A model generated the notes under the pieces. That model was not told the origin of the DNA, ran no database searches, and saw nothing but the letters and a program-made list of their open reading frames with translations. A stretch of DNA of 64,000 nt from CAZDVQ01 sp964508975 (GTDB lineage: Bacteria > Bacteroidota > Bacteroidia > Chitinophagales > Saprospiraceae), in contig CAZDVQ010000006.1 of the NCBI GenBank assembly GCA_964508975.1, positions 1-64,000 on the forward strand. Reading direction: 5' to 3'. Below, piece by piece: positions 26,101 through 33,840 of this stretch. The translations under genes and the position numbers were made by a program. Each line of letters starts with the position of its first letter. Within the stretch, counting starts at the first letter, position 1.

Positions 26101-28029
26101 ACGGTTAATCGTTGTAGCGCCTGCTTGGCTGGTTTTGGTCCAACCAGTAGCAGGGTTAAAGCCGCCTTCAATGGTTACAAAACTGCCTATAGTCATTGCA
26201 TTATCAATATTATAAGTACCAATGGCCATTTTGATGATAGCATTTTGGCAGGCCGCTCTGTTGAGCGCCTCTGCCAAGCTGGTTGGAGCCGCTTGTGTAC
26301 CTGCCGCACCAGCTGTACCCGTTGGGGAAACATAAATGTTGGTACAAGCTGGTAAGCTTGGCGGGGCACCAACGGTAATACTTACGATATCGTCGGTACT
26401 ACAGCCCGTTGTTGGGTTGGTAACCCTTAAGGTATAGTTATAAGTGCCCGGTGTTGTGGGTAAAGAAACGTTGATGGATGATGTTGCTCCTGTCACTAAG
26501 CCTGGGCCTAGGGAAGTTAAGGTTGGGCTAAGCCACAGGAAAGTCATACCGCTTACATTGGTCGTACCCGTCAGTATAATACTGCCTCCCGGGCAAACAG
26601 ATGCCGTGCCTGGACTTGCATTGGCCACAGGGTCGGCGTTTATCGTCACGGTTACATTATCGGTAGAACTACAACCATCGGTGTAGTTCATGGTAACGCT
26701 GTAAGTGGTAGTAGCCGATGGCGTAGCAGTTGTACTCAAACTATTGGGGTTGGACAGGCCTACCGTTGGCGACCATTGCACCGAGGATATATTGGTCGCC
26801 GCACTGGATGCGGTTAGCACCGTTGAGCTACCAGAACAAAGTGCCACGTCAGGCCCAGCATTTACGGGCGGGTTCGGGTTAGGGATTACATTAACCGTGT
26901 ATGTCCGGGCACTCTGGCCTGGTACTGGACAGGCATTATCGGTAGCGATGACCGAGAAGAAGTAGCTGCCGCTGCCACCCACAGGTGCCGTCCAACAAAA
27001 TGTACCGGTGCGGTTGTTTCCTGAACCCGTTTGGGTAAAGGTAGCTCCTGGAATGTTGCCCGAATACGTGGCGTTGATCAAATCCCCAGCATTGACATCG
27101 GTGATGGGTACCGTAAAACAAAGGTCAGTACCCTCGCAGGTTGATATGCTGTAAGTGTTTGGTACGTTGTTGATACCGCCTAATACAGGGGCTTGATTTG
27201 TACAGTTTTGAATCACGAATTGCAAGTCGCGGATGATTTCTCCAATTTTTACCCCGTTGCGATATTCTTCAACCCGAACACAGATGGCAGCCGTTTGGGC
27301 CGTGGTAGCGGTAAAGGTCATCTCACCCGTGGCTGGGTTAATGTTGACGGGGTTCGTCAAGGGCGATGCCCCGCTAAAACCAGGTAGGTAGGATACGACG
27401 GTACTGGCTTCCGACAAACAATTGGTCAAGGAATAAACCAGCGAGTCGCCGTCTGGGTCAAAGGCCAACTGTTGGTAATACACGGGCTGGTTGACACAAA
27501 CGAATGGGGTAGGGGTTGATGCAAATACAGGCGAGCTATTGCATGGTGTCAAGGTATTATTCAGCTGTGTTGATATGTAAAAACCATTGCTAGAAGGTGC
27601 CGACAAGTTGGTTATGCTGGCATTCCGGCAACAGGTTTCGGCCGAGAAAGTCCAGCTATTACAACCTGAAGGCAAGGTAACCACCGCATCATAGCGGTAA
27701 AGTTCAATACCGTAAGGGCTAGTACCACCGCTACACAAGCTGGTTTGGCTGCTACAGAGCAGGGTAATATCTTGGGTGCTCACCAGGCTGAGCGATAAGC
27801 TACCGCTGGTGCCGCAACCCGAATACGTTACAGGGAAAGTGTTGGGCATGGTTATACCGTTACAGTCTCGGATAACCCGGAGCGTAATGCGGTACTGGTT
27901 AGGGCCAATACAGGCGTAGGTCAAGTCGGCCCCCATCACGTGGGAGGCATGCAAACTGCTGGACAGCCCTAGAAAAAGAGCGCAAATGATAGTTAACTGG
28001 CGCCAGGCGTCGAGGTAGCTTTTTTGCAT
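23179..28029 (-). CDS. Giant secreted adhesin with glycine-rich block and SprB repeats
   Basis: A 1616-residue secreted protein. The signal peptide (about residues 10-28) is followed by SHVMGADLTYACIGPNQY, an N-terminal module often found on large Bacteroidota surface proteins. Then come Ig/PKD-like domains (about 280-560), a segment NIYVSPTGTAGAAGTQAAP like DUF1565 beta-helix domains (about 565-700), a glycine-rich block with scattered cysteines (about 705-1003), another PKD-like domain, and SprB-type repeats (about 1290-1530, for example YTVTVTDADGC). The end is CGNGVDDDNDGLVD, a calcium-binding-like motif, then CPCND. No standard C-terminal type IX sorting domain is evident. Single gene. 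Confidence 0.85.
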   Translation of the reverse strand: MQKSYLDAWRQLTIICALFLGLSSSLHASHVMGADLTYACIGPNQYRITLRVIRDCNGITMPNTFPVTYSGCGTSGSLSLSLVSTQDITLLCSSQTSLCSGGTSPYGIELYRYDAVVTLPSGCNSWTFSAETCCRNASITNLSAPSSNGFYISTQLNNTLTPCNSSPVFASTPTPFVCVNQPVYYQQLAFDPDGDSLVYSLTNCLSEASTVVSYLPGFSGASPLTNPVNINPATGEMTFTATTAQTAAICVRVEEYRNGVKIGEIIRDLQFVIQNCTNQAPVLGGINNVPNTYSISTCEGTDLCFTVPITDVNAGDLINATYSGNIPGATFTQTGSGNNRTGTFCWTAPVGGSGSYFFSVIATDNACPVPGQSARTYTVNVIPNPNPPVNAGPDVALCSGSSTVLTASSAATNISSVQWSPTVGLSNPNSLSTTATPSATTTYSVTMNYTDGCSSTDNVTVTINADPVANASPGTASVCPGGSIILTGTTNVSGMTFLWLSPTLTSLGPGLVTGATSSINVSLPTTPGTYNYTLRVTNPTTGCSTDDIVSITVGAPPSLPACTNIYVSPTGTAGAAGTQAAPTSLAEALNRAACQNAIIKMAIGTYNIDNAMTIGSFVTIEGGFNPATGWTKTSQAGATTINRTTSNPEGAVNAQRLVAFYGNSVTGFRFQDVTITTAAANQPGMSTYGVHLTNCSNYNFIRTQILPGAAAAGAGGATGTAGVTGGNGGGGLGGSCDGGTCTFSSGNAGAAGGSGGAGAGGTAAGTGGAAANGTQNNGNAGTTSTGRNGGGGGGGGAGGDECSTNNAGNGGNGGGSACTVAGGGGTRGGEGDPGGTGANGTVGTTGASGTTGAAGAAGSHAGNFWVPGAQGGTGTDGCGGRGGGGGGGGGRQVCTFCDNGQGNGGGGGGGQGGTGGTGGRGGGSSYGLYLALNGASGIVNQSRVVAGTAGAGGVGGAGGNGGNGGTGGVGGSTCTGEIGRGGTGGAGGPGGNGGAGGAGQPGQSIAIHLQSGTALATNVSNFNLPGQPTITVTNVNCTNTNVTYTTAAAGAWDFDLVGNAAAPATAGAIPSATTQYSQIARYSVSVGVNTYTGFHNVSYDGATVPVILSNANQLGVDTFQLCVGQFASFESQYTANSYVWNFNGAVANPGSVRITNATQFNTPGFYPVTLNLVTDCCGLSSTKTVYLFVDRRPTPTGSGNVPICLGSSATLSLSGLNASDSVVWSPTDAIIQYNSNSVVVRPTATTTFTATVYNEIVTAGQTRLSCPTNINFVVTVNTLPVSAAVLTQPICGSDGQVRVNVSSAGTYNFTWSNGGSSFGTNTSTIAGLNQGLYTVTITNTATGCSTTRTEFLFASPLAPSVFAQSTTAATCGLNNGTAQVNTTGGTAPFTYAWSSGGAPTPTRINLAGGTYCVTVTDNNGCTSRTCFQIAATGTVSLTTIASTNPTCVGVANGALQVEASGGRGLYDFTWSTGATTPAVSGLAIGTYTVTVTDADGCTATRNLNLTAATTPTILANSNSPVCNGSSITLSATGANTYTWTGPNGYTATGAYPSVPAAGSLAAGTYNVTGTTTVGCTANASTVVVVNTCPEICGNGVDDDNDGLVDLDDNVDCPCND
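25020..25910 (-). repeat. Glycine-codon repeat block inside the adhesin gene
   Basis: The coding strand is dominated by GGN codons, with pure GGC runs around 25305-25321, 25360-25388 and 25644-25665 (seen as CCGCCG on +). Runs of a trinucleotide keep the frame if they expand or shrink. The antisense strand gives long open proline-rich frames that are artefacts. Confidence 0.85.
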
Positions 28030-28552
28030 CTGTGGGTAGATTTTTATTCGGGTAAATAGCTTGCTGGTCGTAAAGTTAAGTTTTTCAGTTTAATATCAGC
28101 CAGAATTATTTCACGTGAATAACGACCGAAGCTCAAGCCTGCAATTACCTACAACGACAAAATGTAATCTTGATATTGTGTACATTCATGGGGCTTAGCC
28201 ATAAATTAAGCGAAAATGCCTAAAAATCGAAATCTCAAAAATCACAAATCATTTGCTCATTTTTCCAATAATCATTTATTCATTTTGGGGCCTCCGCCAC
28301 TGCGTGGCGGCGCTACGTTCCGGGTTCGCTGTCGCTCATACCTTGGGGCATACGCCCCTGCGGTACGGCCTTCGGCCGCCCTGCACATCGCTAGGCCGAG
28401 TAGTGTTCTGGCGTGCCTATCCTGGACGCACACATAGGTGCGCCGCTACATAATCAATTTATCAAATTTTCAACGGTGGCCCGCATGTCACAAACCTAAT
28501 CGCACCCATTGTAGAGACGAGGCATGTGTAGTGTGACGACCTATTCCTTTAG
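28030..28552. other. Gap with GC-rich element and flanking AT repeats
   Basis: No gene is seen. 28231-28286 holds degenerate 7-8 bp repeats around AATCATTT, and 28287-28397 is a GC-rich element. A palindrome remnant (CGCACACATAGGTGCG, about 28428-28443) and a GAGACGAGGCATG remnant (about 28512-28526) follow. A near-consensus TAACTTTA lies about 45 bp upstream of the adhesin start on the minus strand. Confidence 0.55.
28287..28397 (-). repeat. GC-rich hairpin element, subfamily I (reverse)
   Basis: Close match to 15154-15264, with a different first hairpin loop (CCGCCACTGCGTGGCGG) and GCCTTCGGCC in place of GCCTGCGGCC: changes that keep base pairing. Confidence 0.85.
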
Positions 28553-29125
28553 TTAATATTCCCTGACTACCTCGAACTTATCAATGATACACTGTTTGGG
28601 TAGAATGGTTCCATTTTTTAATGTGCAGTTCAATACACACAGTTCAACTTTATATTTACCCGGTCTCATTTGAATCATATAAACACCATTTTTATCTTGC
28701 TTAATCACTGAATTGTTGTACCATCGAGTAACTGAATAGGGTTCCACCAATGTTTCTTTGGGTAGCAATACCCTATTACTGAGGTCTAAATCAAAACTAA
28801 TAGTGGTATGAGCGCTTACATAATCATTTACCAATTCCCAGCCTTTTTTCCCCTTTCTGAATAAAGCTATGCTAGTGTTGAATTTTGAATCATCAGTTGC
28901 AAAGAATAAAGCAGGAATCATCAAGGAATCATTACTTTCGTTCGTTATACCGATACTCCCTCCATGATTAATATATCGGTATATCTCTTTCCCAACTAGT
29001 GAGTCTTCTGCATCCTTTGAAAATGTATTTGTCAGGCTAATTTTTCCTACATTACAGCTAGTTATTGGTACTAATACCAATAAGACAAAAAGCTTCGAGT
29101 ACATTATGATGCATTTTATTTTCAT
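28553..29125 (-). CDS. Uncharacterised lipoprotein
   Basis: 190 residues from the chosen ATG at 29125. The signal peptide has a lipobox, PITSC (Cys near residue 24), so it should be membrane-anchored by lipid. The mature part looks beta-rich, with a late GKYKVELCVLNC strand, like the carboxypeptidase-regulatory or transthyretin-like domains often found in such lipoproteins. A longer frame reaches 29182 but puts 19 basic residues before the signal. AT-rich. Family not recognised. It follows the next small secreted-protein gene and may be cotranscribed with it. Confidence 0.55.
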   Translation of the reverse strand: MKIKCIIMYSKLFVLLVLVPITSCNVGKISLTNTFSKDAEDSLVGKEIYRYINHGGSIGITNESNDSLMIPALFFATDDSKFNTSIALFRKGKKGWELVNDYVSAHTTISFDLDLSNRVLLPKETLVEPYSVTRWYNNSVIKQDKNGVYMIQMRPGKYKVELCVLNCTLKNGTILPKQCIIDKFEVVREY

Positions 29126-29184
29126 GTTAGTTTTATATATATAAATTTCACAACGTGATTTACGCTTAAATTTGTATTGCATTT

Positions 29185-29613
29185 TTACTTAAAGTCTAAA
29201 TGACGTTTTAGTTTCCTTTTGCAAATAAAACAGGGAGCGTAATTTGAAAGGAAACTTATTGAATGACTCATGCCTTGACAAGTTTGAAAAGAGCCTATCG
29301 TTTTATGAGCATATTTGCATTTATTTGGAATATAACGCAATGAAACCATTACAGAATCACACAAAATCTGATGATAAGAAATTGGTAAGCAAAGCTTATG
29401 CTTTTCTTTGTACACTACGGTGATAAACATCTTTTCAGTTAATTCATTTTGGGTAAATTGACTGTATAAACCAACTCTTTCCCCATCATAATTGTACAAA
29501 ACAACGGAATCAATAACCATCAATTTATGCTTGTATTCGACCGTAATATTTTGCCCCAATAGTACAAATGGTGTAAGGGATAAAACAGTAAGTTTAAGTA
29601 TTAATTTTAGCAT
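29185..29613 (-). CDS. Small secreted protein of unknown function
   Basis: 142 residues from the ATG at 29613, starting MLKLILKLTVLSLTPFVLLGQ, a clear signal peptide. The remaining 120 residues contain four or five cysteines (two in a CxxC at APCFICKRK), suggesting disulphides or a metal site. The longer frame to 29844 has no signal at its start and runs into a repeat-rich stretch. Not recognised. 59 bp upstream of the lipoprotein gene in the same direction. Confidence 0.5.
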   Translation of the reverse strand: MLKLILKLTVLSLTPFVLLGQNITVEYKHKLMVIDSVVLYNYDGERVGLYSQFTQNELTEKMFITVVYKEKHKLCLPISYHQILCDSVMVSLRYIPNKCKYAHKTIGSFQTCQGMSHSISFLSNYAPCFICKRKLKRHLDFK

Positions 29614-29810
29614 GATTTTTAACGATAGGGATAAAAGCTCAAGTTCGAGTAGTACTGTATTCTTTTTATAATGACTCCTAAGCCAATAGATACTAAGGCA
29701 TACAAATATACGGTAAGCCATTCTATCAACCATAAAAATCTCTAATACCCTGTTATGACCTATTTCTATTAACACACCGCTCTTAGCGAAGCGGGCAAGG
29801 CGGGGGTGTA

Positions 29811-29850
29811 AGTTATTTATAATTAACCATTTACAATTAATCATTAAATA
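29811..29850. repeat. Degenerate heptamer repeat (TTAATTG/TTATAAA type)
   Basis: The reverse complement reads TGATTAA-TTGTAAA-TGGTTAA-TTATAAA, the same series as at 60378-60415. Confidence 0.65.
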
Positions 29851-29855
29851 AAAAA

Positions 29856-29887
29856 GGCTGCCAAGTTTTCACCTGGCAGCCTTTTTT
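29856..29887. terminator. Strong bidirectional terminator
   Basis: The stem GGCTGCCA (29856-29863) pairs with TGGCAGCC (29874-29881) over a 10-base loop. There is an A-run on the left and CTTTTTT on the right. It separates the small secreted gene from the cytochrome-like gene whose 3' end is at 29907. Confidence 0.85.
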
Positions 29888-29906
29888 CATGCTATGTATC
29901 AGCCAG

Positions 29907-30335
29907 CTAAAATAAACCGCGACCGCTTTGTAAAATGGCCACAACGATAATCAACAAGGCTAAAGCATTGAAAATGAATACGGTTTTGTGCTTGGCTGCA
30001 TCATCGGTTTTGCGTTTCGACAAGCTGCGGGCCAAGGTAATCAACACGATGGCGATAATCATCATGCTGATGTGCTCAACCGTCCAGTAACGGGCGATTT
30101 TGTTGCCCATAACGCCGCCTTCAAACATGACTAGCGGGCTAACCACGTACAACAACAAGCCGAGGATAAGTTGAATGTGCGCAAAAATGAGGTTGAACAA
30201 AGCCAACTGGCCATCAAGCTTTTCGTAGCTCGTTTTGCCGAGCCAGCCTGCCAAGCTTTTAAGTACCACGAGCACGAGCAAGATAAGCACTGCATAACGC
30301 AAGTAGCTGTGGATGGGAAGTAATATTTCGTACAT
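29907..30335 (-). CDS. Four-helix membrane protein (cytochrome b-like)
   Basis: 142 residues with four hydrophobic helices (about 10-30, 45-68, 88-105 and 122-138). Histidines sit at or near helix ends (IHSYLRY, FAHIQLI, VEHISMM, KHK), the arrangement expected for a heme-binding four-helix bundle, and Bacteroidota relatives are commonly called cytochrome B. Heme binding is an inference. 10 bp after the NlpC/P60-like gene on the same strand, so probably an operon. Confidence 0.6.
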   Translation of the reverse strand: MYEILLPIHSYLRYAVLILLVLVVLKSLAGWLGKTSYEKLDGQLALFNLIFAHIQLILGLLLYVVSPLVMFEGGVMGNKIARYWTVEHISMMIIAIVLITLARSLSKRKTDDAAKHKTVFIFNALALLIIVVAILQSGRGLF

Positions 30336-30345
30336 ACTTGTAGGT

Positions 30346-31023
30346 TTATGGGATGGAGTAATAAATTTTTACGATGTCAATTTTTGCAGAACGGGAGATA
30401 CCGCCAGGGTTCAAACCGGGCTGCCCCTCCGGGATGTCAACCCCGAGGTCTTGGTAATATTTGGCCCAAATGGCAAAGGTTTCTTTGGTATCGGGGTCTT
30501 TGAAGGTCATGGGCTTTAGCTCGAAGAAGCTGGAGTCGGCACTAGCCTTTTTAAACGACTCGTACAAGAGCTCAGAGCAATAATACGCATCGTTTTGGAT
30601 GTCGAATACATCATCGTAAGGCTTGCCCAAGAGTGTGCGGGCATGTTCAATCGCCTTGGGAATGTATTGTTGGTATTGGGCTTTAAGCCTGCCAACAATA
30701 ACTTTTGGTTGGCCTTTAGCATCGAGGGTACCTTGTAAAAAGCTATCGAGGGGTGTTTCAACCACACCTTTAGATACGGCTTCGAGTACCACGAATTGCC
30801 CGTTATCCAGTTGGTCTACAATGCCCACATGTGATAGTCTTGCGCCACGGTACGACTGCGTGACCTTCTCGATGGCAATGCAGAAATCGCCACAATCAGC
30901 ATCTTGGAAAACCAAGTCGCCGGTTTGGTATGCAAAGTCTTGTTCAACAGTTGGTTGAACATCTTTTTGTCGGCAAGCGCTCAACAAACATAATAAAACA
31001 AGTACGCTAAAGGCTGGTTTCAT
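30346..31023 (-). CDS. YiiX-like NlpC/P60-type cysteine hydrolase lipoprotein
   Basis: 225 residues from the ATG at 31023. The lipobox LLSAC anchors it to a membrane. It has the permuted papain-like fold of YiiX/YebB proteins: QTGDLVFQD near the start of the domain, RLSHVGIVD with the catalytic His, and YYCSELLYE with the catalytic Cys. Such enzymes cut peptide or lipid-linked amide bonds at the cell surface; the substrate here is unknown. Cotranscribed with the four-helix membrane protein. Confidence 0.85.
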   Translation of the reverse strand: MKPAFSVLVLLCLLSACRQKDVQPTVEQDFAYQTGDLVFQDADCGDFCIAIEKVTQSYRGARLSHVGIVDQLDNGQFVVLEAVSKGVVETPLDSFLQGTLDAKGQPKVIVGRLKAQYQQYIPKAIEHARTLLGKPYDDVFDIQNDAYYCSELLYESFKKASADSSFFELKPMTFKDPDTKETFAIWAKYYQDLGVDIPEGQPGLNPGGISRSAKIDIVKIYYSIP

Positions 31024-31078
31024 GTGGCAAAATTGCACTATTTTTAGGACATTTTAGTATAGCTCTATAAACTCAAGC

Positions 31079-31375
31079 ATGATTTTGCGATACATAACTG
31101 TGATATGGTTCATTTGTTCAGCCTTGGCTTGTGGCAAGCCTGATAAGGTGATTAACCCAGGCGAAGTAGGTTTTGCTAAAACCGGGGAACAGATCCGCAA
31201 AGCCAGGTTGGCACAGCACATCAGCCTCGAAACCTTGGCCAAAGCAGTGGATATGAAAATTGCTACCCTAAGCCTCATTGAAGATGGTATGGCTGATCCT
31301 ACACCTGAGAAAATGGTTGAAATTCAACGTTACCTCAATGTGGAAATCGTGCTGGATGGCCGATTAGAAAAATAA
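31079..31375 (+). CDS. XRE-type helix-turn-helix protein with an N-terminal export signal
   Basis: A 98-residue protein. Residues about 35-90 form an XRE/HTH_3 domain (GEQIRKARLAQHISLETLAKAV, then IATLSLIEDG). Residues 1-18 read as a hydrophobic signal ending ICSALAC, either a lipobox variant or a signal-peptidase I site. A cytosolic DNA-binding domain behind an export signal is odd. An internal GTG start (Val25, 31151) would give a plain 74-residue regulator. It overlaps the convergent HDAC-like gene by 12 bp. Confidence 0.65.
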   Translation: MILRYITVIWFICSALACGKPDKVINPGEVGFAKTGEQIRKARLAQHISLETLAKAVDMKIATLSLIEDGMADPTPEKMVEIQRYLNVEIVLDGRLEK

Positions 31376-32266
31376 GGACTGGGCCAACCTGAAGGTATTG
31401 GCATGGGCCTCCACGATGATAGAAACCCTTTCAGAATAGCCTCCAGCCATGCTGATAGCTACTGGAATCCGGTAGTTTTTGCAAGTTTGTAGCACAAATT
31501 TATCGCGGTTTTTACAGCCGTCGAGGCTCATGCCGAGCCGACCAAGTTTGTCGGTTTCCAGTACATCTACGCCCGACAAGTAGAAGGCAAAGTCGGGCTG
31601 GAATTGATCTATAATCCGGGGCAGTTGATTGTGCAAGATGCTGAGGTATTGTGTGTCGTCGGTTTTGTCGGGCAGCTCGATATCGAGGGAGGATATTTCC
31701 TTGCGCAAGGGGTAGTTTTTAGCCCCGTGCATGGAGAAGGTGAAAACCCTGGGCTCATTTCTGAAAATACTTGCAGTACCATTGCCTTGGTGTACGTCGA
31801 GGTCGATAATCAATACCCGTTTGGCCTTGCCTGTGTCCAGCAAGTAGTTGGTGGCGATGGCCACATCGTTAAATACACAGAAGCCTTCTCCATGATCGGC
31901 GAAGGAGTGATGCGTGCCGCCTGCAATATTCAGCGCCACACCGTGTTGCAAGGCAAACTCGGCGCAGGAAATAGTGCCCTGGGCAATATACCTGCCCCGT
32001 TCTACCAGTTTAGGCCGCATGGGGAAGCCGATAACCCGGGCTTCTCGGGGCGAAATTGTTTGATTTTGGAGCTTGTCCCAATACTCGGCAGTATGCGTTT
32101 TTAAGATCCAAGCTTCGGGTAAAAGTTCGGGATGGAAAAAATTATCGTCTTTCACCGTACCTTCGTACAACAATTGCTCGGGTAGGAGCTCATATTTCAC
32201 CATCGGGAAGCGGTGTCCTTCGGGTAACTCGTACTTGTAAACAGGTGAAAAAGCAATTTTCAGCAT
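31364..32266 (-). CDS. Histone deacetylase family protein (AcuC/HDAC class)
   Basis: A 300-residue zinc amidohydrolase that removes acetyl or similar acyl groups from lysine or small amines. GGTHHSF carries His119/His120. The metal ligands Asp157 and His159 lie in DLDVHQGNG, and Asp234 in SGVD. The C-terminal MAGGYS is also typical. The catalytic set is complete. Its length fits bacterial members. It is divergent from the phosphatidylcholine-synthase-like gene with only 18 bp between start codons, so their promoters must overlap each other's coding regions. Confidence 0.9.
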   Translation of the reverse strand: MLKIAFSPVYKYELPEGHRFPMVKYELLPEQLLYEGTVKDDNFFHPELLPEAWILKTHTAEYWDKLQNQTISPREARVIGFPMRPKLVERGRYIAQGTISCAEFALQHGVALNIAGGTHHSFADHGEGFCVFNDVAIATNYLLDTGKAKRVLIIDLDVHQGNGTASIFRNEPRVFTFSMHGAKNYPLRKEISSLDIELPDKTDDTQYLSILHNQLPRIIDQFQPDFAFYLSGVDVLETDKLGRLGMSLDGCKNRDKFVLQTCKNYRIPVAISMAGGYSERVSIIVEAHANTFRLAQSLFF

Positions 32267-32284
32267 GATAAAAACTTAAATCGA

Positions 32285-32983
32285 ATGTCAAAAGTAACTA
32301 AAGGCCAGAGACTAACTGCATTGTCGGTTCATTTGTTCACTGCGAGCGGCATGGTGACTGGCTTTTTTGCCTTGGTAGCCAGTACCGAGGGCGATTTTAG
32401 AACCGCCATGATTTGGCTCATGATTAGTTTCCTCATCGACGGAATCGACGGGACCTTCGCACGCATGGCCCGCGTGCGGGAGGTTTTACCCGAATTTGAT
32501 GGTAAGAATATCGACTACGTGATTGACTTTGCTACTTATGCCATCATCCCCACCTATATGATGTACAAGGCTGGCCTTTATCCAGAGGGTTGGGAAATGG
32601 TGGCATCGGGCGCTATTTTGCTCACCTCGGCTATGTATTATGGCAGGGAAGGCATGGTGTCCGACAATATGCAGTTCATTGGTTTCCCAGTTATGTGGAA
32701 CTTGATTGCCTTTTACCTAATTATGGTGGTACAACTACCGGCTTGGGCTAACTTGGCCCTGGTGGCTTTGTTTTGCATCCTGCACTTTGTACCCTTAAAA
32801 TTTGCTTATCCAAGCCGTTCTAAACGATTTGGCAAGCTGCACATCGCCATGTCGGTGGTACTGGCCATTAGTTTGGCGGGCGTGTTGTTGCCTTGGCCCG
32901 AGACACCGGTGTATTGGAATTACATTTGCCTGAGTGCCGGGATATACTTCTTGGTCATGTCGGTGGTAGAGATGTTTGATTGA
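32285..32983 (+). CDS. CDP-alcohol phosphatidyltransferase, phosphatidylcholine-synthase-like
   Basis: A 232-residue integral membrane enzyme with about seven or eight hydrophobic helices. The family motif is complete: Asp52, Asp55-Gly, Ala59-Arg60, Gly73, Asp77, Asp81 (DGIDGTFAR...DGKNIDYVID). The long spacing between AR and G, and the motif DYVIDF, match Pcs, which condenses CDP-diacylglycerol with choline. Choline specificity is inferred. If correct, this organism can make phosphatidylcholine directly. Single gene. Confidence 0.85.
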   Translation: MSKVTKGQRLTALSVHLFTASGMVTGFFALVASTEGDFRTAMIWLMISFLIDGIDGTFARMARVREVLPEFDGKNIDYVIDFATYAIIPTYMMYKAGLYPEGWEMVASGAILLTSAMYYGREGMVSDNMQFIGFPVMWNLIAFYLIMVVQLPAWANLALVALFCILHFVPLKFAYPSRSKRFGKLHIAMSVVLAISLAGVLLPWPETPVYWNYICLSAGIYFLVMSVVEMFD

Positions 32984-33033
32984 AAAACTTGAACTTTTCT
33001 GGCCATTCGTAAAGCTAATGTGATGTGTTGTTA

Positions 33034-33164
33034 GGGGCTCGGCCTTGCGGATATCCTGCGTTAGCTGGCCGAAGGGCAGCCGCGTCAGCGGCTGGTGCGC
33101 AACGCGCACTAAGCGTCCAGCGCACCCGTAGGACAGCGACGGCGCGTAGCGCCGGAACGCCCAA
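33034..33164 (-). repeat. GC-rich hairpin element, subfamily II (reverse)
   Basis: It reads GCGTTAGCTGGCCGAAGGGCAGCC, with hairpin AGCCGCGTCAGCGGCT, and ends GGCGCGTAGCGCCGGAACGCCCAAAA. It is in the 512-bp gap 32984-33495, which holds no gene. Confidence 0.8.
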
Positions 33165-33240
33165 AACAATCTAAATGTGATGCTGAAAGGCTAAATTGGT
33201 GGATTGTTGATTTTACAAAAGGGCAAAAAAAAAAGCGCTA

Positions 33241-33402
33241 AGAGTATGTTTGGATTTTGGGTTTCGAGTGAAAAACGAGCTATTTTTTGATGAGGTGGAT
33301 TTAAAAAATGGGCGCATAGTGGTGCTACGTAACTATTTTTTAAAGCAAAAATCATCGGAAAAGAGCTGTTTTTCGCCGGAAGCTAAAGTCCAAACATACT
33401 CT
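33241..33402. mobile_element. MITE-like inverted-repeat element, 162 bp
   Basis: The terminal repeat AGAGTATGTTTGGA (33241-33254) is the exact complement of TCCAAACATACTCT (33389-33402). The two arms continue to match imperfectly for about 55-60 bases (GAAAAAC, GCT, TTTT, GATGA). It is AT-rich and encodes nothing plausible. It resembles a non-autonomous transposon; no transposase is present in the window and I could not define a target duplication. Confidence 0.8.
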
Positions 33403-33466
33403 AAAGGCCAAAAACGGCCAAACATAATTCATTGTTCATTGTTCCTCTTTCATCGTTAAATAGATT

Positions 33467-33474
33467 TAACTTTG
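33467..33474 (+). promoter_or_regulatory. Bacteroidota -7 element (TAACTTTG)
   Basis: A perfect TAnnTTTG match 21 bp before the ATG of the small membrane protein at 33496. Confidence 0.6.
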
Positions 33475-33495
33475 CACTACAATAATACTTAACCT

Positions 33496-33744
33496 ATGAA
33501 CCATCCCGAAACAGATACACGCAACCGGAATATTATGGTTGCCGTCGGCTTCATCTTCTTTTGTATTGGTGTTTTGTCCTTAATCGTACAACTGGTAGGG
33601 GTGCAGTTCTTCTTCATGAAATGGATGGATGCTTTTGGTCCATTGGTGAGTTTTATTATCAAGTTGGTCATGATACTAGGTGGTATGACCTTGGTGGTAG
33701 CCGCCAAGAGCTCAGACGATGCCTTTGACGAGGATTTGCAGTAA
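33496..33744 (+). CDS. Small two-helix membrane protein
   Basis: An 82-residue protein with two hydrophobic segments (about 14-32 and 46-67) and an acidic tail (DDAFDEDLQ). Its own -7 element sits 21 bp upstream. No known family or function; the conserved look and a good promoter make it a probable real gene. Confidence 0.65.
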   Translation: MNHPETDTRNRNIMVAVGFIFFCIGVLSLIVQLVGVQFFFMKWMDAFGPLVSFIIKLVMILGGMTLVVAAKSSDDAFDEDLQ

Positions 33745-33796
33745 GGGAGGGGCTTGTGGGAGGAATTTAGCGTATATATGCTAAATATTTTATTCC

Positions 33797-33804
33797 TACC
33801 TTTG
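33797..33804 (+). promoter_or_regulatory. Bacteroidota -7 element (TACCTTTG)
   Basis: A perfect TAnnTTTG match followed by C, 36 bp before the methyltransferase ATG at 33841. Confidence 0.65.
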
Positions 33805-33840
33805 CGGTTTAACGCTACAAACCATAAAGTCTACCCAATT

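Noticed and set aside
29614..29844. Longer start for the small secreted protein (219 residues)
   Set aside because: The added 77 residues have no signal and include repeat-derived sequence; the ATG at 29613 begins a clear signal peptide.
33250..33459. 69-residue frame
   Set aside because: Lies inside the MITE-like element.
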